Assembly: GCA_024639455.1 (NCBI GenBank)
Contig: JAHEIH010000010.1
Coordinates: forward strand, 1-59,715
DNA length: 59,715 nucleotides
Source of the DNA: Cellvibrionales bacterium
GTDB taxonomy: Bacteria; Pseudomonadota; Gammaproteobacteria; Pseudomonadales; JAHEIH01
Direction of reading: 5' to 3'
Positions 46,056-55,019 of the stretch are shown piece after piece. Both the position numbers and the translations under genes were made by a program. A model generated the notes under the pieces. It was not told the origin of the DNA and made no database searches. It saw only the letters and a list, made by a program, of their open reading frames with translations. Every line of letters begins with the position of its first letter. Within the stretch, counting starts at the first letter, position 1.

Positions 46056-47120
46056 TTATTGTTCCTGCATAATCTGTTGTAAATGCTGCGCCGACTGCTG
46101 TGCCTCGGTGACAATGGCGTGGATCAGTGTCGCTACGTCGGGCAAATCCTTTATCACACCCGCCACCTGCCCGCTCGGTAAAATACCTTGCGTGGGATGA
46201 CCGCGCACCATCGCTTCCTGAATCATCATTGGCGCATTGGCGGCCATCATGGTTTGCGCCATGCTAATATCACCCGTACGGCTAATCTTCCAGGCTGATT
46301 TCAGCATATCGAGCAATGAGGTCTGGGTCATATTGGCAAAGGCGAGGCCGTTTTTAACCGCCAGCCACCACATACCCAGCTGGCTGGTAGCTTCAAGATC
46401 TTTGAGGCAAGCATTGAAAATCATACGCTGCGGTAAGCCATCCAATTTTTTGCTCACCACAATCTGGTCGGGGCTCGCACCAACGTAACATTCTTTGGTA
46501 TTCGTAGGTACCGGTGATTCTTGGGTCATCAAAAAGCGCGTCCCCATGGCGATACCGGATGCACCCATCGCCAACGCCGCGGCCAAACCACGACCGTCCT
46601 TAAAACCACCACAGGCCACCACCGGCACGTCAACACTATCAAGCACCTGCGGCAATAAGATGGTAGAGGCCACCGAACCGGTGTGGCCGCCCCCTTCCCC
46701 ACCCTGCACAACCACAGCGTCAGCACCCAAACTAACGGCCTTCACTGCGTGCTTGGCCGCACCTACGGTAGGAATACAAACAATGCCAGCCGCTTTTAAT
46801 TTTTCTACCAGTGCCGCGCGTGGTGATCGGCTATAACTCACGGCCTTAACACCATGCTTGCAACAAATATCCACAATATCGCTGGCGCCGTTCACATACA
46901 TGTGAAAATTCACACCAAAAGGCTTATCGGTGGCTGCCTTAATAGCCAAAACGCTTTCTTCCACCTCTTCAGGGCTCATCACCGCACCGGCCAAGAAGCC
47001 CAATCCACCGGCGTTGGAAGTTGCCGCAACCAAGCGCGCATCCGCCACCCAGCCCATGGCTGTTTGGATAATGGGATAGTCACAACCAAGCAGCTTGGTT
47101 AGGGGGGTATTCATGGCCAT
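46056..47120 (-). CDS. ipdC: IpdC-like FMN oxidoreductase (NPD family)
   Basis: 354-aa nitronate-monooxygenase/2-nitropropane-dioxygenase-fold enzyme. The start NTPLTKLLGCDYPIIQ, then TAMGWVADARLVAATSNAGGL, VVQGGEGGGHTGSVAST, GGFKDGRGLAAALAMGA and MGTRFLMTQES match mycobacterial IpdC (Rv3553), needed to oxidise 5-OH-HIC-CoA before ring opening. An ATG at 47114 is the alternative start; the TTG at 47126 is unlikely. It is divergent from the ligase at 47279 and is followed by echA20. Confidence 0.85.
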   Translation of the reverse strand: MAMNTPLTKLLGCDYPIIQTAMGWVADARLVAATSNAGGLGFLAGAVMSPEEVEESVLAIKAATDKPFGVNFHMYVNGASDIVDICCKHGVKAVSYSRSPRAALVEKLKAAGIVCIPTVGAAKHAVKAVSLGADAVVVQGGEGGGHTGSVASTILLPQVLDSVDVPVVACGGFKDGRGLAAALAMGASGIAMGTRFLMTQESPVPTNTKECYVGASPDQIVVSKKLDGLPQRMIFNACLKDLEATSQLGMWWLAVKNGLAFANMTQTSLLDMLKSAWKISRTGDISMAQTMMAANAPMMIQEAMVRGHPTQGILPSGQVAGVIKDLPDVATLIHAIVTEAQQSAQHLQQIMQEQ

Positions 47121-47141
47121 AGTCAATACACTTACTTCAGA

Positions 47142-47151
47142 TGGACGATAG
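47142..47151. promoter_or_regulatory. TGGACGATAG element in the ipdC/ligase divergent region
   Basis: Identical 10-mer to 18429-18438; related to the palindrome at 43475. Lies in the 159-bp gap between the divergent ipdC and acyl-CoA ligase genes, 22 bp upstream of the ipdC start. Confidence 0.35.
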
Positions 47152-47278
47152 TGGCGGCGGTAAAAGGTTTGCCGCTCAATGTTTTTTTAAAGATACTTTT
47201 GGGAGCAAACAAGGGCAAGCTATTGGTGCGCCCGCACATAAGCCAAAGTGATTAAAAAACATATAATGGGAATGTCTC

Positions 47279-48955
47279 ATGTCGACTATCGCTGTTCAAC
47301 ATAACGCCGTTGTAGCTCAACTAACGAGCCCCGGTGCGCCATTTGAAACACATCGCATCGAAATGAATGGCGTCACTGTACTCGCTTACAAAAACGCGGT
47401 TGGAACACTTGCAGATATCATTTCGCAAGGTCGCCAACATGGTGACAAAGTCTATCTTCAATACTGTGGCGACACGTGGAGCTTTGATCGGTTTTTTGCA
47501 TGCGCTGACCAGATGGCTGGCATTCTGCAACAGCATTACCATATTAAAAAAGGGGATCGCGTAGCGATTGCCATGCGCAACCGCCCGGAATGGATTGCGG
47601 CTTTTTGTGCCGTCATTAATATTGGGGCAGTGGCAGTACCACTTAACAGCTGGGGTAAAGCGGAAGAGCTGCACCACGGGCTCGGTGCAAGCCAAGCCAA
47701 GGTCGTCATTTGCGATCAACAGCGTTATGACTTCATTGCTCCCGCTACTTATGGCGTCAACGCATTATTAGTAGACAAACTCTCCACAGTCGATAGTCAT
47801 ACCCATCGACTTGCTGATTTCCCGGAAACATTGTTGGCTGAAAGCATCTCGATAACACCTCAAGATGATGCCATTTTAATGTTTACTTCAGGCACAAGCG
47901 GCCTTCCCAAGGGTGCGCTTTTTAAACACTTTAATTGTGTACAAGCATTGTTCAATATTGAGTTCATTGGCGCCGGCACCTTCATGACCCACCAAGAAGT
48001 CATGAGCGCGTTCATGGCGAAGAATCCTGTTAAAACACTTTTCGCGGTGCCTCTTTTCCATATTAGCGGGTTGTTCTCTCAAGGGATCATGTCACTAAAA
48101 GGCGGGCGTAGCCTATTCATGATGTACAAGTGGGATGCGGATGAAGCCATGCGAGCCATTCGCGAAGAGGGTATTACCGTTTTAATGGGAGCGCCGACCA
48201 TGATGCTTGAGGTGCTCCAACATAGTGAAACCCAGCAGACCGACTTAAGTAATATTTCTAATATCAGTGCGGCGGGGTCGGGTACACCAGGAAAACTCAA
48301 GTCACTTTATGACCAGCATTTACCGCATAGCTTAGCTGGAGCGGGATGGGGGTTAACCGAATCGGCAGGCACTGGCGCGGCATTTACTGGCGATGTATTT
48401 CGTCAACATCCTACAGCCTCAGGTTTTTTGAGCCCAATCTTAGATATATCGGTTCGCGATGAGGAGGGCCATGAATTACCTGCCGGGAGCACGGGCGAAC
48501 TGTATATTCGAAGTGCCTCCTGCATCCAAGGCTACTGTAGCGGTAGCGGTGGTGACGATGATTTCATCGATGGCTGGTTCAAGACTGGCGATATAGGCTA
48601 CGTTGACGACAACAACTTGTTGTATCTCTGTGATCGCGCCAAAGACATGATCATTCGTGGTGGAGAGAACATCTACCCTGTAGAAGTTGAAAACGTGTTG
48701 ATTACCCATCCCGATATTGAAGAGGCAGCGGTTGTTGGATTGACAGATGAAACTTACGGCGAGATACCTGCGGCAGTGGTCGTCTTAAAGTCCAACCAGC
48801 CCATCGACCAAGAGGCCATCATGGCATTCTGCGAAGAGCATTTAGCGAGCTTTAAAGTACCGCGGAAAATAGTGATAAGTGACAGCCCATTACCGCGCAA
48901 CCCTACTAAGAAATTATTGAAGCGCCAGATCAAGCAAATGTTTTTTCTAGCCTAA
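47279..48955 (+). CDS. Acyl-CoA ligase, possible steroid side-chain activator
   Basis: 558-aa AMP-forming ligase. MFTSGTSGLPKGALF is the AMP motif near residue 200, with GAGWGLTESAGTG, DGWFKTGDIGYVDDNN and RGGENIYPVEVENVL. It differs from FadD3 and does not carry its diagnostic stretches. Its operon with two acyl-CoA dehydrogenases and an SDR suggests it activates a C5 or C8 side chain, or another steroid acid such as a bile-acid carboxylate. The exact substrate is not readable. It has no strong ribosome site. Confidence 0.82.
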   Translation: MSTIAVQHNAVVAQLTSPGAPFETHRIEMNGVTVLAYKNAVGTLADIISQGRQHGDKVYLQYCGDTWSFDRFFACADQMAGILQQHYHIKKGDRVAIAMRNRPEWIAAFCAVINIGAVAVPLNSWGKAEELHHGLGASQAKVVICDQQRYDFIAPATYGVNALLVDKLSTVDSHTHRLADFPETLLAESISITPQDDAILMFTSGTSGLPKGALFKHFNCVQALFNIEFIGAGTFMTHQEVMSAFMAKNPVKTLFAVPLFHISGLFSQGIMSLKGGRSLFMMYKWDADEAMRAIREEGITVLMGAPTMMLEVLQHSETQQTDLSNISNISAAGSGTPGKLKSLYDQHLPHSLAGAGWGLTESAGTGAAFTGDVFRQHPTASGFLSPILDISVRDEEGHELPAGSTGELYIRSASCIQGYCSGSGGDDDFIDGWFKTGDIGYVDDNNLLYLCDRAKDMIIRGGENIYPVEVENVLITHPDIEEAAVVGLTDETYGEIPAAVVVLKSNQPIDQEAIMAFCEEHLASFKVPRKIVISDSPLPRNPTKKLLKRQIKQMFFLA

Positions 48956-48972
48956 ACAAGCGAGCATATATT

Positions 48973-50166
48973 GTGGAAGATTTAACGCCATTTAAAAACG
49001 AGACGAGACAGTGGCTGGAAGATAATTGTCCAATGTCACAGCGTCAACCGATCGTCAAAGAAGAGCAGATTTGGGCAGGTAAGCACCGTCAATTCCCAAG
49101 TGAAGACGCAAAACTATGGTTTGAACGTATGCGTGACAAGGGATGGACGGCGCCAACTTGGCCAAAAGAGTACGGCGGTGGCGGACTGACATCCGAACAA
49201 GCCCGTATCCTTGAAAAGGAAATGGCACGCCTGCGTTGTCGTCCTCCCCTTTACGACCTAGGTCTATGGATGCTTGGCCCCGCCTTACTCGTGTTTGGTA
49301 CGGAAGAGCAAAAGCAACAACACATCCCTAAAATCATCCGTGGCGAGGTGCGCTGGGCCCAGGGCTATTCAGAACCATCTGCAGGTTCTGATCTGGCGAG
49401 CCTAAAAACCCGCGCTGAGCTCAAGGGGGATCATTTCCTAGTTAACGGCACCAAAATTTGGACCACGCAAGCGGATAAAGCGGATTGGATTTTTACCCTT
49501 GTTCGCACGGATACTGACGTTCCGAAACAACAAGGCATTAGCTTCTTGCTTATCGATATGGAAAGCCAAGGCGTAAGTACCACGCCCATTAAATTGATCA
49601 GCGGGGATTCCGAGTTCTGCCAGACGTTCTTTGATGACTTGGAAGTACCTGCTGAGAATCTCATCGGTGGCTTAAATAATGGCTGGTCCGTCGCCAAGGA
49701 GTTGCTAAAGCACGAGCGCAAGTTGATGTCGAACATGGAAAGCATTGTCCAACAAGAAGATGTCAGCGTGGTGGACTTAGCGAAAGATGTGATTGGATTA
49801 GATACTCATGGAAAACTTCGGGATAGTTCGTTGCGTGATCGATTAGTCGTGAACCGCATGAATGCACAGGCGCTGGAATATCTGGGCGAGCGCATTTTCT
49901 TTGAGGGCAAGGCGGGTATCAGAGATAGTGCACTGCCCATGTTGATTAAAGTGCTCGGCACGCGTGAACTACAAGCTAAAGACGAATTATTACTCAGCAT
50001 TTTGGGTAGCGGTGGGCTGAGCTTTGAAGATCCTTATATGACCAGTACCGAGCGTGCCATTGTGAGCAACTGGGCTTACGACAAAGCGCATACCATTGCC
50101 GGTGGCACGTCAGAAATTCAACTCAATATCATCGCTAAGCGCGCGCTTGGCTTACCCAGTGCCTAG
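48973..50166 (+). CDS. Acyl-CoA dehydrogenase (alpha-type subunit)
   Basis: 397-aa acyl-CoA dehydrogenase starting at a GTG (no ATG in place). AQGYSEPSAGSDLASLKT and KIWTTQADKADWIFTLVRTD form the FAD/substrate core, with GGTSEIQLNIIAKRALG at the end. An insertion around residues 250-280 (NMESIVQQEDVSVVDLAKDVIG) is longer than in the FadE30/31-like proteins. With the gene 12 bp downstream it probably forms an alpha2beta2 side-chain dehydrogenase (ChsE type). Substrate inferred. Confidence 0.82.
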   Translation: MEDLTPFKNETRQWLEDNCPMSQRQPIVKEEQIWAGKHRQFPSEDAKLWFERMRDKGWTAPTWPKEYGGGGLTSEQARILEKEMARLRCRPPLYDLGLWMLGPALLVFGTEEQKQQHIPKIIRGEVRWAQGYSEPSAGSDLASLKTRAELKGDHFLVNGTKIWTTQADKADWIFTLVRTDTDVPKQQGISFLLIDMESQGVSTTPIKLISGDSEFCQTFFDDLEVPAENLIGGLNNGWSVAKELLKHERKLMSNMESIVQQEDVSVVDLAKDVIGLDTHGKLRDSSLRDRLVVNRMNAQALEYLGERIFFEGKAGIRDSALPMLIKVLGTRELQAKDELLLSILGSGGLSFEDPYMTSTERAIVSNWAYDKAHTIAGGTSEIQLNIIAKRALGLPSA

Positions 50167-50178
50167 GGAATCAACACC

Positions 50179-51297
50179 ATGCTATTAAATGAAGAACAGC
50201 GATTATTACAGCAATCCGTCGCCGAGTTTTTACAGGAGCAGAGCCCGGTAGAGCGTATCCGTGAACTGCGCGACAACCCAACGCCTGAAGGCTATTTCCC
50301 TGAGTTATGGCGGCAAATGATCGAATTAGGTCTGCCGGCTGTGAGCCTTGCAGAAAACTACGGCGGCCTAGGCTTTGGGTACTTAGGTTTGGGTGCCATC
50401 ATGCAAGATATGGGAAAGCAATTAGCCGCTAGCCCCATGTTTAGCACGGTAGTGTTAGCCGCCAATGTTATTGAATCATGTGCCAACGAAAATCAAAAAA
50501 TGGCTTGGCTTCCCGATATTGCCAGCGGAAGTACACGCTATGCCGTTGCCATTGATGAAGGTCGTCGTTTTGCTCCCAAAGATACCAGCCTGAAGGTAAC
50601 AAATGGTGTGTTAACGGGTAAAAAGACTTTCGTACTTGAAGCAAGTAGCGCAGACTATTTTCTGGTACTGGTTCGCAAAGATGGCGCCGTTAACGATAGC
50701 GATAACATGGGGTGGTTGCGCATCCCCGTAAATACCTCGGGAATTAGCACGCTACATAGACCCCTCATGGACGGTCGAAACGCCTGTGATATCGCCTTTG
50801 AAAACGTCTCGATCTCAGAAGATCACTGGCTTCAAGGGACCGACGACTGGGCTGCGATAGAATTGGCATTAAACAGGTCAACGATCGTACTTGTCGCAGA
50901 AATGCTAGGCGGTGCGAGAGAACTGCTTGATCGCACTGTGCAATACCTGTGCGACCGTGAACAATTCGATGTCAAGATCGGCACATTCCAAGCACTTCAG
51001 CACCGCTGTGCACAAATGCTTTGCCAACTTGAAATGGCACAAAGCACCTTGCAGAAGGGGCTTGCATCGATTGATTATGGCGTCACGGAACTCACAGCGC
51101 TGGCTAGTCATGCCAAATATTTGGCCAACGAATGCTACCTTCACATTAGCAATGAAGCAGTGCAAATGCATGGCGGCATGGGCGTCACCGACGAAGTTGA
51201 GATTGGATTATTTTTAAAACGGGCGCGTGTTTGTGTGCAAATTTTAGGGGATAGCAGCTTCCACAAAAACAAATTTGCACATTGTTTGGGTATCTAG
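50179..51297 (+). CDS. Acyl-CoA dehydrogenase (beta-type partner subunit)
   Basis: 372-aa ACAD-like protein (LLNEEQRLLQQSVAEFLQEQSPVERIREL, ENYGGLGFGYLGLGAIMQDMG, QMHGGMGVTDEVEIGLFLKRA). This is the shorter, divergent type that pairs with a full dehydrogenase in heterotetrameric steroid ACADs. It is spaced 12 bp from the 48973 gene. Its end abuts the unrecognised 51299 gene. Confidence 0.8.
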   Translation: MLLNEEQRLLQQSVAEFLQEQSPVERIRELRDNPTPEGYFPELWRQMIELGLPAVSLAENYGGLGFGYLGLGAIMQDMGKQLAASPMFSTVVLAANVIESCANENQKMAWLPDIASGSTRYAVAIDEGRRFAPKDTSLKVTNGVLTGKKTFVLEASSADYFLVLVRKDGAVNDSDNMGWLRIPVNTSGISTLHRPLMDGRNACDIAFENVSISEDHWLQGTDDWAAIELALNRSTIVLVAEMLGGARELLDRTVQYLCDREQFDVKIGTFQALQHRCAQMLCQLEMAQSTLQKGLASIDYGVTELTALASHAKYLANECYLHISNEAVQMHGGMGVTDEVEIGLFLKRARVCVQILGDSSFHKNKFAHCLGI

Positions 51298-51298
51298 C

Positions 51299-51958
51299 GT
51301 GCATAAGTCGCTGTGGATTTTAAATCAAGCTGAAAATATTCCATCCATTCGACAATTTCAGCAATGGCTTTTCGATACGTTCAACCCAAGCAGCGCCATT
51401 CTTGCTTATGGTGACCACGCTCAATCGCAATGGCAGCAGTGGTCCATAAACCGGCGTGGTATAAAAGCAGACACGGTGTTACTTCTGAACACGGCAGATC
51501 CTATTGCATTAGATACGGTTTGGCCTAGCAGCTTATCTGTACAACACGGCTACAGCATGGATGCTCATGAAATCATCGCTTACAACGATATTGAACCACT
51601 ACAAAATTATCCTTTTGTGCTTCAGCTGAGCGGTTTTTTGTTTAGCGATGGGTTAAACATCTCCCATGCCATTGATTATTGGCAAAAAGGACACGCCACT
51701 ATCGCTTGTGAATGTCAAACCACTGTGGGATATACCCAGAACGTTGTACTCGCCAAAACCGATGACGCACCAGACATAGAAGGATGGGTTGAGGAGGCAT
51801 TCCCCGTGCAGGCCATGCTCGACCCACTACTATTTTTTGCTGCTGACAATCATAGCGATATGCAACAACACTTAGAAAAAATTGTTCAAAGCTCTTCAAA
51901 ATTCATCGCCATGGACAGTCTTTTTGTCCACCACTATCAAGCCATTAAATTGCTTTAA
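51299..51958 (+). CDS. Unrecognised protein of the side-chain operon
   Basis: About 219 aa from a GTG 1 bp after the preceding stop; an in-frame TTG at 51275 is less likely. I do not recognise the family. It has short aromatic-rich strands and His residues (SVQHGYSMDAHEII, LFVHHYQAIKLL at the end), no signal peptide and no membrane segment. A repeat of two dimeric alpha/beta-barrel (EthD-like) units is possible but unproven. It lies between an acyl-CoA dehydrogenase and an SDR, so it may assist beta-oxidation in the same unit. Confidence 0.65.
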   Translation: MHKSLWILNQAENIPSIRQFQQWLFDTFNPSSAILAYGDHAQSQWQQWSINRRGIKADTVLLLNTADPIALDTVWPSSLSVQHGYSMDAHEIIAYNDIEPLQNYPFVLQLSGFLFSDGLNISHAIDYWQKGHATIACECQTTVGYTQNVVLAKTDDAPDIEGWVEEAFPVQAMLDPLLFFAADNHSDMQQHLEKIVQSSSKFIAMDSLFVHHYQAIKLL

Positions 51959-51969
51959 ACGAGAATGAT

Positions 51970-52743
51970 ATGTCAGATAAAGAACTATTTTTAGTCGGTC
52001 AAGTAGCCCTAATTACCGGTGCTGGCCAAGGCATTGGCCGAGGTATGGCGCTCTCTCTAGCCAAGCGAGGTGCGCACATTGTGGCAGTAGGAAGGACCCT
52101 AGAAAAATGCTTAGAGACGTGCCGTTTGATTACGGAGCAAGGCGGACCTGAATGTTTAGCACTTCATGCAGACGTATCAGATTTAGCGTCACTGCCAGCC
52201 ATCGTCGACCAAGTTATCGCGCATTTCAATAGGCTAGATATTCTTATTAATAACGCGGTACACGCTTCGATTGGGCCACTCTTAAAGCAGAAAATGGAAA
52301 ATGTTCAGATGTCGTTTCGCACAGGCCCCTTGGCAACACTCGCACTAATGCAAGCCTGTTATCCGCACTTGAAGATCCGTGGTGGCTGCATTATCAATAT
52401 GGCTAGCTCGGCTGCCAAGCGTTGGGATATGCGTAATTATGGTGTATATGCCGCGGAAAAAGATGCAACACGTGCGCTGACGCGCGCCGCAGCAAATGAG
52501 TGGGGACCCGACAATATTCGCGCCAACTGTATTCTGCCACACGCAAGCTCCCCCGCCCTTGAGAAATGGATGGAACATCGCCCTGAGGAGGCTGCCGCCT
52601 TTGTAAAGGGAATTCCGCTACAACGTGTAGGCGACTGCGAACAAGATATTGGTGAATTTGTCGCGTTGCTATGCAGTCCATACAGCAGTTATGTGAATGG
52701 GCAAAGTATCGCGCTGGATGGCGGCCAAGCGTTTATGAGTTAA
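51970..52743 (+). CDS. Short-chain dehydrogenase/reductase (SDR)
   Basis: 257-aa SDR: TGAGQGIG near residue 16, NNAV in the usual NNAG place, MASSAAKRW, and a Tyr-x3-Lys in VYAAEKDATRAL, with a C-terminal LDGGQAF. The Ser-Tyr-Lys set looks intact. It ends the side-chain-like operon; the next gene is a protease with its own leader. Likely a hydroxyacyl-CoA or hydroxysteroid dehydrogenase. Confidence 0.83.
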   Translation: MSDKELFLVGQVALITGAGQGIGRGMALSLAKRGAHIVAVGRTLEKCLETCRLITEQGGPECLALHADVSDLASLPAIVDQVIAHFNRLDILINNAVHASIGPLLKQKMENVQMSFRTGPLATLALMQACYPHLKIRGGCIINMASSAAKRWDMRNYGVYAAEKDATRALTRAAANEWGPDNIRANCILPHASSPALEKWMEHRPEEAAAFVKGIPLQRVGDCEQDIGEFVALLCSPYSSYVNGQSIALDGGQAFMS

Positions 52744-52894
52744 TCAATGAAACGTCGTGCATTTGTTAACGCCTTCTCATTTTCGATAATGCGTTAAGTT
52801 AGCATTTTAAAAAGGTCTACTGGATCACAGTTCGTCAAAACTCATCATGTTTTCATGCCCCCATCGAATCACTTAGATTTTTGAGGGTAATATC

Positions 52895-54976
52895 ATGACT
52901 CGACATATCATAAAACCGCTGACTTTCGCGCTGGCTTTTGTGGGCTCAACCCAGTTGATGGCGCAGGACGTGCCCACACAAGCCAGCTTTGGCTTAGGAC
53001 AGCCAAGTAACATCGCGCAGATTCCCAGCGGACAATTACGCGATACATTGAGCCGCTTACCCGCCCCTGCACAGGCGAGGGCACTGCGCTGGCTACAAGA
53101 TATAGACTTCCCCGTTACTGACGTAGCTTACATGCATGTCGACCCTGAGGGCGGTGTATTCTATGTTGATCGTGCGGATACGGATCTGATAGAACCACCT
53201 GCTGAATCTGGCAGTAGTGCGGTGACAGCCACAGATCCGGGTGAGGTGTTTTACCTACACAGCCGGCCCGGTGCAGCCAATGTGGTGTATCTCGATTTTA
53301 ATGGGCACACCATTTCAGGCACGGCTTGGAATAACTCTACGGGGGTTGCAAGCCACAAAGCCAAAGCCTTTGACTTGGATGGCGACCCCTCGACATTTAA
53401 CCAAGAGGAAATGAATCGCATCGCTGAGACATGGCATCGCATTGCGGAGGATTTCGCCGCCTACGACATCGACGTGACTACCGAAGAGCCCGCCAATTTT
53501 GATCCTCGCGTGGGGCGCCTGCTGTTTACGACAGACATTGATAACAATGGCTTTCAGATGCCGGCTTATGGTGCTGGCGGAGTTGCCTATGTTGGCGTCT
53601 GGGGATTGAGTAACTATGCGTCTGCCTACTCACCCGCACTGGTGTACTACAACCGTTTAGGCGGTGGCTACGCCCCCTATATGGCCGCCGCGGGCTCACA
53701 CGAGCTGGGCCACAATTTGTCGCTGTCACACGACGGCACGAGCTCGGTCGGCTATTACAATGGTCACGGCAGCGGTTACAGCAGCTGGGCCCCCATTATG
53801 GGCTCGGGCTATTATTCACAAGTGACTCAGTGGAGCAATGGTAATTATGCGGATGCCAACAATAGCCAAGACGATATCCGCCTCTTAACGGGACACCTTT
53901 CGCTGCGCGATGACGATCACGGCAATCAGCCGGCAACGGCCACCTTGCTTGAGGTCGATGGCAATGGATCAGTCTCCGTCAGCAACCCGCAAAGCGATGC
54001 ACACAATGCTCTTTCCGCGAATAAAGGGGTAATTGAAACCCGCAACGATGTTGATGTTTTCGTGTTTAACGCTGGCCAAGGTAACGTCTCGATTAACGTG
54101 CAACCCGCCTGGCAAGCCTTCTATAACAATGGCCTGCGCGGAGCTAATCTTGATATCAAACTGCGTTTGCTAGACAACGCGGGGAATATTGTTGCCAGCA
54201 ATGATCCTTTAGACGAAACCCAAGCCAGTATATCCGCCAGCGTGATGGAGGGAAGCTACTATCTGGCAGTGAGCGGCGTCGGTAATGCAAGTATTAGCTA
54301 CGATGACTACGGTAGCCAAGGTATGTATTTCATCTCAGGTAGTATTCCCGTCACCAGTACGCCCGTTAATCGATCGCCAACAGCGTTAGATGATTCATTA
54401 CATGTGACTCAAGATGGTTCGGCCAGCGTGGCTGTACTCGGCAACGACAGCGACCCAGACGGTGATTCTCTCACCATTATTGGTGTAGGTGGTGCCCTAC
54501 ATGGCGGTGTAAGCATTATTGGAGATAGTATCGTGTATACCCCGCATTCAGGCTTTACCGGAAGCGATAGTTTTAACTATCACGTGAGCGATGGTGAATT
54601 AAGCGCTACCGCGACGGTAAATGTGCAGGTACAAGCGGCGGCCTTGAATGCGCCTTTAGGGTTTGCTGTGGCGATAAGCACCGATGGCAGCACCGCACAA
54701 TTGAGTTGGCAGGTGGTCAGTGGCGCTGATAGCTATGAAGTAGAACGAAGCAATTTACACAAAAATGGTTCGCGTTATGTAGGCCAAACGCTCATCGCCA
54801 CCTCGGGCAACAACCTTGACGATGCAGCCGGCAAAGGAACCTATAGCTACCGTATCCGCGCTGTGCGCGGGGCTGAACTTGGCCCTTGGAGTAATAGTAT
54901 AGACGGCGTTGAATTGATTGATGCTGCAGGTGGAAGCAAAGGTGGTGGCGGAAAAGGTGGCCGCGGTAAGAAATAG
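52895..54976 (+). CDS. Secreted multidomain metzincin-like metalloprotease
   Basis: 693-aa exported protein, signal peptide to about MAQ-D (residue 24). The zinc motif is H269-E270-x2-H273 with H279 as the third ligand (HELGHNLSLSHD), a metzincin layout in which the usual Gly is replaced by Ser. A Met in PIMGSGYYSQVTQW suits the Met-turn. Downstream are a PPC-like beta domain (~345-490), a cadherin/Ig-like repeat (~497-585 with AVLGNDSDPDGDSLT) and a fibronectin-III-like domain (~587-675). The tail is Gly/Lys rich. It probably degrades extracellular protein. Not obviously related to steroids. Confidence 0.83.
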   Translation: MTRHIIKPLTFALAFVGSTQLMAQDVPTQASFGLGQPSNIAQIPSGQLRDTLSRLPAPAQARALRWLQDIDFPVTDVAYMHVDPEGGVFYVDRADTDLIEPPAESGSSAVTATDPGEVFYLHSRPGAANVVYLDFNGHTISGTAWNNSTGVASHKAKAFDLDGDPSTFNQEEMNRIAETWHRIAEDFAAYDIDVTTEEPANFDPRVGRLLFTTDIDNNGFQMPAYGAGGVAYVGVWGLSNYASAYSPALVYYNRLGGGYAPYMAAAGSHELGHNLSLSHDGTSSVGYYNGHGSGYSSWAPIMGSGYYSQVTQWSNGNYADANNSQDDIRLLTGHLSLRDDDHGNQPATATLLEVDGNGSVSVSNPQSDAHNALSANKGVIETRNDVDVFVFNAGQGNVSINVQPAWQAFYNNGLRGANLDIKLRLLDNAGNIVASNDPLDETQASISASVMEGSYYLAVSGVGNASISYDDYGSQGMYFISGSIPVTSTPVNRSPTALDDSLHVTQDGSASVAVLGNDSDPDGDSLTIIGVGGALHGGVSIIGDSIVYTPHSGFTGSDSFNYHVSDGELSATATVNVQVQAAALNAPLGFAVAISTDGSTAQLSWQVVSGADSYEVERSNLHKNGSRYVGQTLIATSGNNLDDAAGKGTYSYRIRAVRGAELGPWSNSIDGVELIDAAGGSKGGGGKGGRGKK

Positions 54977-54985
54977 CTAAAAAAA

Positions 54986-55003
54986 ACGGCCCCGCGGGGC
55001 CGT
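54986..55003. terminator. Bidirectional Rho-independent terminator
   Basis: An 8-bp GC-rich stem (54986-54993 with 54996-55003) with an A run upstream and T run downstream. It serves the convergent protease (+) and sodB (-) genes. Confidence 0.88.
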
Positions 55004-55019
55004 TTTCTATGGGAGATAA

